DNA from: Thermus hydrothermalis
GTDB lineage: Bacteria; Deinococcota; Deinococci; Deinococcales; Thermaceae
Assembly (NCBI RefSeq): GCF_022760925.1
Contig: NZ_JAKTNT010000002.1
Coordinates: forward strand, 141,144 to 205,143
Length of the DNA: 64,000 nt
Direction: 5' to 3'
In this document: positions 34,512-42,511 of the stretch, one piece after another
How positions within the stretch are numbered: position 1 is the stretch's first letter
Layout of the letters: the number at the start of each line of letters is the position of its first letter
Program-made: the position numbers and the translations under genes
The notes under the pieces: generated by a model
Told to the model about the DNA's origin: nothing
The model's database searches: none
Seen by the model: the letters and a program-made list of their open reading frames with translations, nothing else

Positions 34512-34515
34512 TACT
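34510..34515 (+). promoter_or_regulatory. -10 box of acuB operon
   Basis: TATACT, 6 nt before ATG 34522; leaderless. Confidence 0.6.
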
Positions 34516-34521
34516 CGTTTC

Positions 34522-35148
34522 ATGCTGGTCAAGGACGTGATGCGTTCCCCCGTGGTCACGGTGGGGCCGGACGCCACGCTGGAAGAGGCCTACCGCCTCC
34601 TCCTGGAAAGGGGCATCCGGCACCTGCCCGTGGTGGCGGAGGGGAGGCTTCTTGGCATCATCACCGACCGGGACATCCGCCTGGCCACGAGCCACCTGAA
34701 CCCCAAGGGCCCTTGCCCCATCGGCGAGAAGGTGGCGGCGGTGATGACCAAGAAGGTGGTCACCGCCCACCCCCTGGACCCCGTGGAGGAGGCGGCCCGG
34801 GTGATGCGGGAGAGGAAGATCGGCTCGCTGCCGGTTTTGGAGGACGGGGCCTTGGTGGGTATCGTCACGGGCATTGACCTGCTGGATGCCTTGCTTGAGC
34901 TCACCGGGGTCACGGAGCCTTCGGGGAGGCTGGAGGTCCGCTTGCCCGACAAGGTGGGGGAGCTGGCCCGCCTCACGGGGTTCTTGGCGGGCCGGGGGGT
35001 GAACATCCACTCCCTCCTCTCCTACCCGGAGGACGGGGATTTCGTGCGGGCGGTGGTGCGGGTGAACACCTTGGAAACCCACCTCTTGGCGGAGGGCCTG
35101 AGGCGGGAAGGCTTTGAGGTGCTCTGGCCCCCCAAGAAGCCATGGTGA
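34522..35148 (+). CDS. acuB: CBS-pair plus ACT domain protein (AcuB family)
   Basis: 208 residues. Two CBS motifs at about 1-130 (MLVKDVMRSPVVTVGPDATL and VMTKKVVTAHPLDPVEEAARVM, each ending in a GI[IV]T sequence) and an ACT domain at about 135-205 (RLEVRLPDKVGELARLTGFL). CBS pairs usually sense adenine nucleotides and ACT domains small ligands. In Bacillus, AcuB accompanies the lysine deacetylase AcuC in control of acetyl-CoA synthetase. Here acuC follows with a 7-bp overlap, which supports the same pairing. No acs gene is in the window. Confidence 0.85.
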   Translation: MLVKDVMRSPVVTVGPDATLEEAYRLLLERGIRHLPVVAEGRLLGIITDRDIRLATSHLNPKGPCPIGEKVAAVMTKKVVTAHPLDPVEEAARVMRERKIGSLPVLEDGALVGIVTGIDLLDALLELTGVTEPSGRLEVRLPDKVGELARLTGFLAGRGVNIHSLLSYPEDGDFVRAVVRVNTLETHLLAEGLRREGFEVLWPPKKPW

Positions 35149-36269
35149 TCTACCGGGACGAGTACCGCCTCTACAACTTCGGCCCGGACCATCCCTTCTC
35201 CCCGGTGCGCTTGGAGATGCTCACCTCCCTTCTCCAGGCCCTGGGGGCTTGGCGGGCGCCCCACCTTCCCCCGGAGGCTACCCGGGAGGAGGTGCTTGCC
35301 GTCCACTCCGAGCGCCTGGTGAAGCGGGTGGAGGCGGCAAGCCTTGGGGAGAGGGTGCCGGACCTGGAACACTACGGCCTGGGCACGGGGGACACCCCCG
35401 TCTTCCCGGGCATGGACCGGGCGGCCCGCATCCTGGTGGGGGGGACCCTCGAGGGGGCGAGGCGGATCCTTGCCGGGGAGAAGCGGGTGTTGCAACTGGG
35501 TGGGGGCCTGCACCACGCCCAGTACGACCGGGCCTCGGGGTTTTGCGTGTACAACGACCTTTCCGTGGCCATCCGCCACCTGACCCGGGCCGGGCTTCGG
35601 GTGGCCTACCTGGACATTGACGTCCACCACGGGGACGGGGTGCAGTGGATCCACTACGAGGAGAAGGAGGTCCTCACCCTAAGCCTCCACGAGTCGGGCC
35701 GCTACCTCTTCCCGGGCACCGGGCACGTGCACGAGCTGGGCCGGGGGGAGGGGGTGGGGAGGAAGCTGAACCTCCCCCTGGAGCCTTTCACCGAGGACGC
35801 AAGCTACCTGGAGGTCTTTGAAGCCTTGGTGCCTTGGGCCCTAAGGGCTTTCCGGCCCGATGTGCTCGTGGTGCAGGCGGGGGCGGACGCCCACTATTTG
35901 GACCCCTTGGCGGACCTCCTCCTCACCACCCGGGCCTACGAGAGGCTTTTCCGCCTCATCCTGGAGTACGCCGAGGCCTATGCGGGGGGGCGGGTCCTCT
36001 TCACCCTGGGGGGCGGGTATAGCCTGGACGGGGCGGTGCGGGTCTGGACCCTCCTTTACCACGTCTTCCACGGCCTGCCCTTGCCCGAGCGCCTCCCGGA
36101 GGGGTGGCTTAGGGCTTGGGAGGCAAGGCTTGGGCGGCCCCTTACCCCCACCCTCCACGACCCAGAGGAGCCCTACCCCGAAATCCCCAGGCGGCTGGAG
36201 ATAGAAAAGCGGAACCGGCTTACCCTAAGCCGGCTCACAGAGCTCGTCTCCCCCTACCTGCTAGACTAG
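35142..36269 (+). CDS. acuC: Class-I-HDAC-like lysine deacetylase AcuC
   Basis: 375 residues. The zinc-dependent deacetylase site is complete: catalytic His pair at about H124-H125 (LGGGLHHAQ), zinc ligands D160 and H162 (YLDIDVHHGDG) and D249 (QAGADAHYLDPL), and the LGGGYS motif with the Tyr expected to polarise the carbonyl. Likely removes acetyl groups from lysines of proteins such as acetyl-CoA synthetase. It starts inside the end of acuB and is followed 4 nt later by ttuB. Confidence 0.93.
   Translation: MVIYRDEYRLYNFGPDHPFSPVRLEMLTSLLQALGAWRAPHLPPEATREEVLAVHSERLVKRVEAASLGERVPDLEHYGLGTGDTPVFPGMDRAARILVGGTLEGARRILAGEKRVLQLGGGLHHAQYDRASGFCVYNDLSVAIRHLTRAGLRVAYLDIDVHHGDGVQWIHYEEKEVLTLSLHESGRYLFPGTGHVHELGRGEGVGRKLNLPLEPFTEDASYLEVFEALVPWALRAFRPDVLVVQAGADAHYLDPLADLLLTTRAYERLFRLILEYAEAYAGGRVLFTLGGGYSLDGAVRVWTLLYHVFHGLPLPERLPEGWLRAWEARLGRPLTPTLHDPEEPYPEIPRRLEIEKRNRLTLSRLTELVSPYLLD
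36262..36267 (+). promoter_or_regulatory. Possible internal -10 box for ttuBA
   Basis: TAGACT, 6 nt before GTG 36274, at the very end of acuC. Confidence 0.35.
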
Positions 36270-36273
36270 CGGG

Positions 36274-36471
36274 GTGAAGGTTATTCTGCGCCTACCCGAG
36301 CGCAAGGAGGTGGAGGTTAGGGGGGATAGGCCCCTAAAGGAGGTTCTCCTGGAGCTTGGCCTGAACCCGGAAACGGTGGTGGCCGTGCGGGGGGAAGACC
36401 TCCTCACCCTGGACCAGGTGGTGGGAGAGGGGGAGACGATAGAGGTGCTTTCCGCCATCTCGGGAGGCTAG
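36274..36471 (+). CDS. ttuB: Ubiquitin-like sulfur carrier TtuB
   Basis: 65-residue beta-grasp protein ending in Gly-Gly (VLSAISGG), as required for C-terminal thiocarboxylation. In T. thermophilus TtuB donates sulfur to TtuA for 2-thiouridine (s2T54) in tRNA, which raises tRNA melting temperature, and it is also reported to become conjugated to protein lysines. GTG 36274 start; ttuA begins 1 nt after its stop, which supports the identification. Confidence 0.92.
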   Translation: MKVILRLPERKEVEVRGDRPLKEVLLELGLNPETVVAVRGEDLLTLDQVVGEGETIEVLSAISGG

Positions 36472-36472
36472 C

Positions 36473-37432
36473 GTGGTCTGCAAGGTCTGCGGGGAAAAGG
36501 CCCAGGTGGCGGTGTCCAGGGGGTTCGCCCTCTGCCGGGCGCACTACCTGGACTGGTTCGTGAAGGAGACGGAGAGGGCCATCCGCCGCCACAATATGCT
36601 TAGGCCCGGGGAGCGGGTCTTGGTGGCGGTTTCCGGGGGAAAGGACTCCCTGGCCCTCTGGGACGTGCTAAGCCGCCTGGGCTACGAGGCGGTGGGGCTT
36701 CACATTGAGCTTGGCATCGGGGAGTACTCCAGGCGGAGCCTCGAGGTCACGGAGGCCTTCGCCCGGGAAAGGGGCCTGGAGCTTTGGGTGGTGGACCTCA
36801 AGGAGGCCTATGGCTTCGGGGTACCGGAGCTTGCCACCCTCTCCGGGCGGGTGGCCTGCTCGGCCTGCGGGCTTTCCAAGCGCTACATCCTCAACCAGGT
36901 GGCGGTGGAAGGGGGCTTCCGCGCCGTGGCCACGGGCCACAACCTGGACGATGAGGCCGCGGTGCTTTTCGGCAACCTCCTGAACCCCCAGGAGGACGCC
37001 TTGGTCCGGCAGGGGCCGGTCCTCCCCGAAAAGCCGGGCCTCGCCGCCCGGGTCAAGCCCTTCTACCGCTTTAGCGAGCGGGAGGTCCTCTCCTATACCC
37101 TCCTTCGCGGCATCCGCTACCTGCACGAGGAGTGCCCCAACGCCAAGGGGGCGAAAAGCCTCCTCTACAAGGAGGCCCTGAACCTGGTGGAGAAGGAGAT
37201 GCCGGGGGCCAAGCTCCGCTTCCTCGAGGGCTTCTTGGATAAGGTGCAACCAAGGCTCCAGGCGGGGGAGGAGGTGGCCCTAAGGGAGTGCGAGCGGTGC
37301 GGCTACCCCACCACGGGGGCCGTCTGCTCCTTCTGCCGCATGTGGGACGCCGTGTACCGGAGGGCCAAGAAGCGGCGGCTCCTTCCGGAGGAGGCCACTT
37401 TCAGCCCCAAGGCAGCGGTGCGCCGGGTTTAG
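36473..37432 (+). CDS. ttuA: tRNA-5-methyluridine(54) 2-sulfurtransferase TtuA
   Basis: 319 residues, TtcA/TtuA family. N-terminal zinc finger (C3, C6, C21, H24), PP-loop SGGKDS at about 54-59 for ATP-dependent tRNA adenylation, the Fe-S Cys pair in ACSACGLSK (about C129, C132) with the third Cys in HEECPNAKG (about C221), and a C-terminal zinc finger (CERCGYPTTGAVCSFC). It thiolates ribothymidine-54 in tRNA using sulfur from TtuB. It converges on treS with a 4-bp overlap. Confidence 0.95.
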   Translation: MVCKVCGEKAQVAVSRGFALCRAHYLDWFVKETERAIRRHNMLRPGERVLVAVSGGKDSLALWDVLSRLGYEAVGLHIELGIGEYSRRSLEVTEAFARERGLELWVVDLKEAYGFGVPELATLSGRVACSACGLSKRYILNQVAVEGGFRAVATGHNLDDEAAVLFGNLLNPQEDALVRQGPVLPEKPGLAARVKPFYRFSEREVLSYTLLRGIRYLHEECPNAKGAKSLLYKEALNLVEKEMPGAKLRFLEGFLDKVQPRLQAGEEVALRECERCGYPTTGAVCSFCRMWDAVYRRAKKRRLLPEEATFSPKAAVRRV

Positions 37433-40332
37433 CCTTCCTGGGCCCGCCTTCTCCAGCGCTCGTAGATGCGCTCCCGGGCGGGGCGGGCTTCCCGGTGCCG
37501 TTGCCTTTCGGCCATTCGGGCCATGGTCCGGACCCAATCTTCCCCGACCCAAGAAGCTTCGGCGGCATCCCGGTAGGCGGAGATGAGGGCGTTCTCCATG
37601 AGGAAGTCGCTCACCAGGCCGGGTAAGTCCGGGTGTAGCCCCTCGAGGCTCTCCCAGGCCAGCTCCACCGCCCGTTCCAGGTCATAAGCCAGCCGGGCAA
37701 GGTCTTCCAGGGGGCTTCCGTAGCCTTGGGGGCCCAAGGCCAAGAGGTACACTTCCCCCTCTAGGACCAGAAAAGCCCCCAAGCCTCGCTGCAGGAGGGG
37801 TTGGGGGCTTCCCCCTTCCGCTTCGGCGAGCGCCCGGTGGAGGAGGGCAAGCCGTACGCCGAGGAGGCGTGCCAACCCCTCTAGCTCTCTGAAGGCCTCC
37901 GCCAGGAGGCCCAGGCTCAGGCTTTCAGGGCTATGTCCCTGCAGGCGGGAGAGGCCCTCGCGGGCCAGGGTTTGGGCCACGGCAAAGGCCTCTTGGGGGA
38001 GTCCAGGGGGTAGGGTGCCGGTAAGGGCGAGCACCCGCCTTTCGGAGCCCCGCTGCCACACCAGATGACCTTGGGGCGGGAGAACCCAAGGGAGGGAGAG
38101 GTGGGGCAAGAGGCGAAGGGTCCGGTCCAGCCCACCATCCTGCACCAATCCCACCTGGAGCCAAACGCCGTCCTGGGCGGCCAGTCCTGGGCGCAGCAGG
38201 GTGAGGTTTTCCGGCAGCGGGCCTGGGTGGCTGCCCCGGTAGTAGGCCATGAGGCTACGTCCTTCCAGGCCAGCCGCCAGCCGCTTAAGGAGGAGGGCAT
38301 AGAAGGTGGGGTCCTGGGAGAGCTCGTAGAGGTACCCCTCCTTAGGCCACGTTTGGGCGAAGAGCCCAGGCATGCCCTCTTTGCGCACGGGGCTGAATCC
38401 GATGGGCAGGAAGACTAGGGTCCTCTCGTGGTTTTCCAGGCGTACCAGGGTAAGGTAGAGGGGAGGATCCTTCTCCAGCCGGAGGGCGTCCAGTAGGGTG
38501 GCGCCTTGGGGCCTTAGGGGGAGCCAGCTTCGCTCCCCCAGGGCCCTAGCCAGCGCTTTGAGGAAGGCATCCTGCCCTTCCTTGTCCGCGAGGGTCTCTA
38601 TAAAGAGCGTTTCCGGACCTTCCCGCAGGGGCACGAGGGGTAGCTTTTCGGGTGCAGCCTCCTCTGCCCAGTCAGGGATCTGGACCCTAAGGGTCTCCAC
38701 GTGCTCCTGGGGTACGAGGGAGAAAAGGGCGAAGCCGTGTGGACCAAGGGCGAGCCGGTAGGGTCCTTCAATGGGGGGAAAGGGGGATTGGGAGAAGAGC
38801 TCCAGGGGCACGAGGCCCTGGTAGGGATCCAGGGGCAGGTCAAAGGCCTGGGCGTAGCGGGAAAGGTTGGCCACCACCAGGATACGCTCCCCTTGGTACT
38901 CCCTGAGAAAGGCCAAAATACGGCGGTTTTCCACGGGAAGAAGGATCAGGCTTCCTCGTCCCAAGGTTTTGGCGTGCTGCTTTCTGAGGCCGAGAAAGCG
39001 GCGGATGAAGTTTAGGAGGGAATGGGGGTTATCCTCTTGGGCTTCTACGTTGACGAACTGGTAGCTATAGGGGCCTTCGCCTATGGGTGGCAGGAAGAGC
39101 CGGTGGTGAGGAGCTCGGGAAAAGCCAGCGTTGCGGTCTGCGGACCACTGCATGGGAGTCCTGACCCCGTTGCGGTCGCCCAAGAAAGGGTTGTCGCCCA
39201 TTCCGATCTCGTCCCCGTAGTAGATGATGGGCGTACCCTTGAGGGTGAACAGGAGAGCGTGAAGGAGTTCATAACGCCTTCGGTCACCACCCAAGAGGGG
39301 CATGAGCCGGCGGCGGATTCCGAGGTTGAGGCGGAACCGGGTATCCGGGGCGTAGACTTCCCACAGGAACTCCCGCTCTTCCTCCGTTACCTTTTCTAGG
39401 GTCAGCTCGTCGTGGTTGCGCAGGAAGAGGGCCCACTGGGCCGTTTCCGGGATTCCCTCGGTTTCTCGGAGCATGGTTTCTATGGGCCCCCGGTCCTCCC
39501 GGCGCAGGGCCATGAAGAGGCGGGGCATGAGGGGAAAGTTATAGGCCATGTGGACCCCGTCCCCGTCGCCAAAGTAGGGGAGGGTTTCCTCAGGCCACAT
39601 GTTGGCCTCGGCGAGGAGCACCTTCCCGGGGCCATAGCGCTCCTCCAGGGCGCGGCGCAGGCGCTTGACCGCGGCGATGGTTTCGGGGAGGTTTTCGCAG
39701 GAAGTTCCCTCGCGCTCGTAGAGGTAGGGGATGGCGTCCAGGCGGAAGCCGTCTACCCCCAGGTCGGCCCAGAAGAACATTACCTGGTGCATAGCCCGCT
39801 CTACCTCGGGGTTATCCCAGTTGAGGTCGGGTTGGTGGTGGTAGAAGCGGTGCCAGTAGTAAGCCCCCGCCACCGGGTCAAAGGTCCAGTTGGAGGTTTC
39901 AAAATCCTGGAAGATGACCCGGACCCCTTTGTACCTCTCCGGCGTGTCGCTCCAGACGTACCAGTCCCGTTTGGGGCTTCCGGGCTTCCGCGCTTCCTGG
40001 AACCAGGGATGGTCTATGGAGGTGTGGTTGAGGACAAGCTCTATGATGACCTTGATCCCGCGCTCGTGGGCCTCATCCAGGAAGCGTTGGAAGTCCTCGA
40101 GGGTGCCGTGGACGGGAAGGATCTGGTAGTAGTCCGAAATATCGTACCCGTCGTCCCGCAGGGGGGATTGGAAGAAGGGCATAAGCCAAAGAGTATTCAC
40201 CCCCAAGGACTCCAAGTAGGGGAGCTTTTGCCTCAGGCCCTCAAAGTCCCCATACCCGTCGTTGTTGGCATCAAAGAAGGAGCGCACGTGGAGTTGGTAG
40301 ATGACCGCATCCTTGTACCACAGAGGGTCCAC
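37429..40332 (-). CDS. treS: Trehalose synthase (maltose alpha-D-glucosyltransferase)
   Basis: 967 residues, the size known for T. thermophilus TreS. GH13 domain in the first 550 residues: nucleophile Asp in DGFRLDAIPYL, acid Glu in LLAEANMWPEE, transition-state Asp in LFLRNHDELT. The remaining 400 residues form a C-terminal extension special to the Thermus enzyme. It isomerises maltose and trehalose. GTG 40332, 17 nt after otsB. Last gene of otsA-otsB-treS. Codon third positions carry more A/T than flanking genes. Confidence 0.95.
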   Translation of the reverse strand: MDPLWYKDAVIYQLHVRSFFDANNDGYGDFEGLRQKLPYLESLGVNTLWLMPFFQSPLRDDGYDISDYYQILPVHGTLEDFQRFLDEAHERGIKVIIELVLNHTSIDHPWFQEARKPGSPKRDWYVWSDTPERYKGVRVIFQDFETSNWTFDPVAGAYYWHRFYHHQPDLNWDNPEVERAMHQVMFFWADLGVDGFRLDAIPYLYEREGTSCENLPETIAAVKRLRRALEERYGPGKVLLAEANMWPEETLPYFGDGDGVHMAYNFPLMPRLFMALRREDRGPIETMLRETEGIPETAQWALFLRNHDELTLEKVTEEEREFLWEVYAPDTRFRLNLGIRRRLMPLLGGDRRRYELLHALLFTLKGTPIIYYGDEIGMGDNPFLGDRNGVRTPMQWSADRNAGFSRAPHHRLFLPPIGEGPYSYQFVNVEAQEDNPHSLLNFIRRFLGLRKQHAKTLGRGSLILLPVENRRILAFLREYQGERILVVANLSRYAQAFDLPLDPYQGLVPLELFSQSPFPPIEGPYRLALGPHGFALFSLVPQEHVETLRVQIPDWAEEAAPEKLPLVPLREGPETLFIETLADKEGQDAFLKALARALGERSWLPLRPQGATLLDALRLEKDPPLYLTLVRLENHERTLVFLPIGFSPVRKEGMPGLFAQTWPKEGYLYELSQDPTFYALLLKRLAAGLEGRSLMAYYRGSHPGPLPENLTLLRPGLAAQDGVWLQVGLVQDGGLDRTLRLLPHLSLPWVLPPQGHLVWQRGSERRVLALTGTLPPGLPQEAFAVAQTLAREGLSRLQGHSPESLSLGLLAEAFRELEGLARLLGVRLALLHRALAEAEGGSPQPLLQRGLGAFLVLEGEVYLLALGPQGYGSPLEDLARLAYDLERAVELAWESLEGLHPDLPGLVSDFLMENALISAYRDAAEASWVGEDWVRTMARMAERQRHREARPARERIYERWRRRAQEG

Positions 40333-40349
40333 TTCTTTACGCTAGGGGG

Positions 40350-41039
40350 CTAGAGATAAGTTTTCAAGTAGGCCATGACCGTATCCACGTCCCGAAGCCT
40401 TCCCGCGGCCGCCGTAAACCCTGGCCCCACCTTGAAGGTGAGACCCTTCTTCCGAAGCGCCCGGAAAGCGGCTTCGTCCGTGCGGTCGTCGCCTATGTAG
40501 ATGGGGGTGTGGTCTGGGTAGCGTTCCAAGAGCCTTAGGACGGCCTGTCCCTTATTGGCCCCCCTGGGCTTTAATTCCAAGACCTTTTTCCCAGGGAGGG
40601 CCTCGAGGCCTAGGCTCCTCAGAAGGGGGATTACACCCCTTAGCCACCTCCGCAGGCAACGTTGGGTCTGGCCCTCGTCTGGTGCGCCCCGGTAGTGGAG
40701 GGCCAGGGCGAAGCCCTTGTCCTCCACGAAAACTCCAGGGCACCGGGGAAGGTTTGCCCGGAGGGGGGATAAATCTATGTGGTACAGGAGACGACTTTCC
40801 CCTCCTAGCACGCCTTCCTCCACCCCGTGCCCTCCCACCACGGCCAGGCCCGGAAGGGGAAGGAGGAGCTCTAGGTCCTTTACCCTTCTGCCGGTGATCA
40901 CGTAAACGGGGTAACACTCCCTTAGGGCTCTTAAGATTCCGGCGGCCTCGGGGTGGGGCAAGGCTTCCTCGGGCCTGGGAGCAAGGGGGGCTAGGGTTCC
41001 GTCGTAGTCTAGAAGGAAGATTAGCCTTTCCCTTTTCAT
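40350..41039 (-). CDS. otsB: Trehalose-6-phosphate phosphatase
   Basis: 229-residue HAD-superfamily phosphatase. Motif I LLDYDGTLAP with the nucleophile Asp, motif II VITGRR, and the C-terminal IYIGDDRTDEAAF with the metal-binding Asp pair. It dephosphorylates trehalose-6-phosphate made by OtsA. ATG 41039 overlaps the otsA stop (ATGA); an in-frame start 12 codons earlier inside otsA is less likely. Confidence 0.93.
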   Translation of the reverse strand: MKRERLIFLLDYDGTLAPLAPRPEEALPHPEAAGILRALRECYPVYVITGRRVKDLELLLPLPGLAVVGGHGVEEGVLGGESRLLYHIDLSPLRANLPRCPGVFVEDKGFALALHYRGAPDEGQTQRCLRRWLRGVIPLLRSLGLEALPGKKVLELKPRGANKGQAVLRLLERYPDHTPIYIGDDRTDEAAFRALRKKGLTFKVGPGFTAAAGRLRDVDTVMAYLKTYL

Positions 41040-42385
41040 TTTCTCTTTAAGGATTCCAGGAAGCGTAGCGCCCACCCTTGGACGTCCATCTGGGATATGC
41101 GCTCCTTAAGGGCGGATAGGCGTTCCTGCCTTTCGCGTTGGGGCATACGAAGGGCCTGGTCCAAGGCGGCGGCTATGCCGTCTAGGTCGTACGGGTTCAC
41201 CAGGATGGCCTCCCGCAGATACTCGGCGGCGCCGGCCAGGTTGGAGAGGACGAGCACGCCGTTTTGGGAGGTGTAGGCGTACTCTAAGGCCACAAGGTTC
41301 ATCCCGTCCCGTAGGGGGGTTATGAGGGCCACATCGGCAGCCAGGTAGAAGGCGGCCAGGTCCTCTTGGGTATAGGTTTGGTAGAAGTAGCGCAGGGGCA
41401 CCCAGTCTTCCCGTAGGAAGCTGCCGATGATGCGCCCTACCACCTCGTCCACCTTGCGTTTGAGCTCCCGATAGGCGGACACGGAGGTGCGGCTTGGGGT
41501 GGCGATTTGGAAAAAGGCTACCCGCCCACGCCAGTGGGGATAGGCTTGCAGGAAGCGCTCGTAGGCCAGTAGGCGCTCCAAGATGCCCTTGGTGTAGTCC
41601 AGGCGGTCCACTCCCAGGATGAGGTGGTTCGTTCCTGCAAGGCGTTTGAGGGCCTGGGCGTGGAGGTGGACGTGGGGTTGGCGGGCAAGCTCGGCGAAGC
41701 GTTGGCTGTCAATCCCGAGGGGGTGTACTTCCACCCGCACCCACCTCTCTCCCACCTGTACCCTTTGGCCTGTCACGGTGTACCCATAGTAGGCGGCGGT
41801 GCGCAGGAAGTTTTCTGCGTATTCCTGGGTATGGAAGCCGATGAGATCGGCGCCTAGAACTCCCTCTACTAGGGAGCGGCCCCAAGGGAGGATACGGAAG
41901 ACCCCGCTAGAGGGCCAGGGAATGTGGAAGAAAAACCCAATCCGTCCGGATATGCGCTCGCGCAAAAGGCGAGGGAGGAGGAGAAGGTGGTAGTCCTGCA
42001 CGAAGACCGTATCCCCTTCGCGGTAGATCTGAGCTACTTTGTCGGCAAAGCGGCGGTTGGCCCGTTGGTAGTCCAGGTAGAACTCCCGACGGAGCTCCAC
42101 TTTCTCCAGGAAATAGTGGCATAGGGGCCAGAGGACGCGGTTGGAAAAGCCCCCGTAGTATCCTTGCCACTCCTTTTCAGGAAGGGGAACCTCTTCAACG
42201 CGCACCCGCCCATCGTGGAGTGTGGTACCCGGGTGGGGTTTGAATCCCGTGCTGGCTGCGACCCATGTCCCCCCCTGGGCTTCCAAAACGGGAAGCAGGG
42301 CCGTGGCCAGGCCTCCCACCGCCGGCACCAGGCCTTGGGGCGTTCGGCGAAAGGGAGCACGGTTGGCCACGATGATGAGACCCAT
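41036..42385 (-). CDS. otsA: Trehalose-6-phosphate synthase
   Basis: GT20 glycosyltransferase, 449 residues, joining a nucleotide-activated glucose and glucose-6-phosphate. Family motifs: VANRAPFRR at the N-terminus, the glycine-rich GGLATAL, VQDYHLLLLPRLLR, GFFFHIPWPSS, ILGVDRLDYTKGI, PLRDGMNLVALEY. An ATG three codons upstream (42394) overlaps the -10 box, while ATG 42385 is 7 nt after it, so 42385 is preferred. In its first 84 codons I count 26 ending in A or T, against 3 of 38 at the start of acuC. Confidence 0.95.
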   Translation of the reverse strand: MGLIIVANRAPFRRTPQGLVPAVGGLATALLPVLEAQGGTWVAASTGFKPHPGTTLHDGRVRVEEVPLPEKEWQGYYGGFSNRVLWPLCHYFLEKVELRREFYLDYQRANRRFADKVAQIYREGDTVFVQDYHLLLLPRLLRERISGRIGFFFHIPWPSSGVFRILPWGRSLVEGVLGADLIGFHTQEYAENFLRTAAYYGYTVTGQRVQVGERWVRVEVHPLGIDSQRFAELARQPHVHLHAQALKRLAGTNHLILGVDRLDYTKGILERLLAYERFLQAYPHWRGRVAFFQIATPSRTSVSAYRELKRKVDEVVGRIIGSFLREDWVPLRYFYQTYTQEDLAAFYLAADVALITPLRDGMNLVALEYAYTSQNGVLVLSNLAGAAEYLREAILVNPYDLDGIAAALDQALRMPQRERQERLSALKERISQMDVQGWALRFLESLKRK

Positions 42386-42392
42386 GTTTTTC

Positions 42393-42422
42393 ATGATAGC
42401 CCGCGGGTGGTTTGTTTGTGAA
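42393..42422 (-). promoter_or_regulatory. otsA promoter
   Basis: Minus strand: -35 TTCACA (42417-42422), 18-bp spacer, -10 TATCAT (42393-42398), 7 nt to ATG 42385. Confidence 0.65.
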
Positions 42423-42464
42423 ATGTTGGAAAATGCTAAAGAACATTTACGAAGCCTTCACAAA
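42415..42464. promoter_or_regulatory. Nested inverted repeats upstream of otsA
   Basis: An A/T-rich stretch with TTTGTGAA (42415-42422) and TTCACAAA (42457-42464) as outer arms, and AAATGTT (42421-42427) and AACATTT (42442-42448) as inner arms. The left outer arm covers the otsA -35, so it may be an operator. Confidence 0.45.
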
Positions 42465-42511
42465 ATCTGCACGCTCCTTAACTCGGGACAGTCTGCGGGC
42501 AAAAGCCGTTC

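Noticed and set aside
33757..35082. 441-residue open frame antisense to the OppF-type ATPase and acuB
   Set aside because: It spans two real genes and a promoter on the other strand; composition is typical of a shadow frame.
39412..40353. 313-residue open frame antisense to treS
   Set aside because: Shadow of the TreS catalytic domain; no independent motif or start signal.
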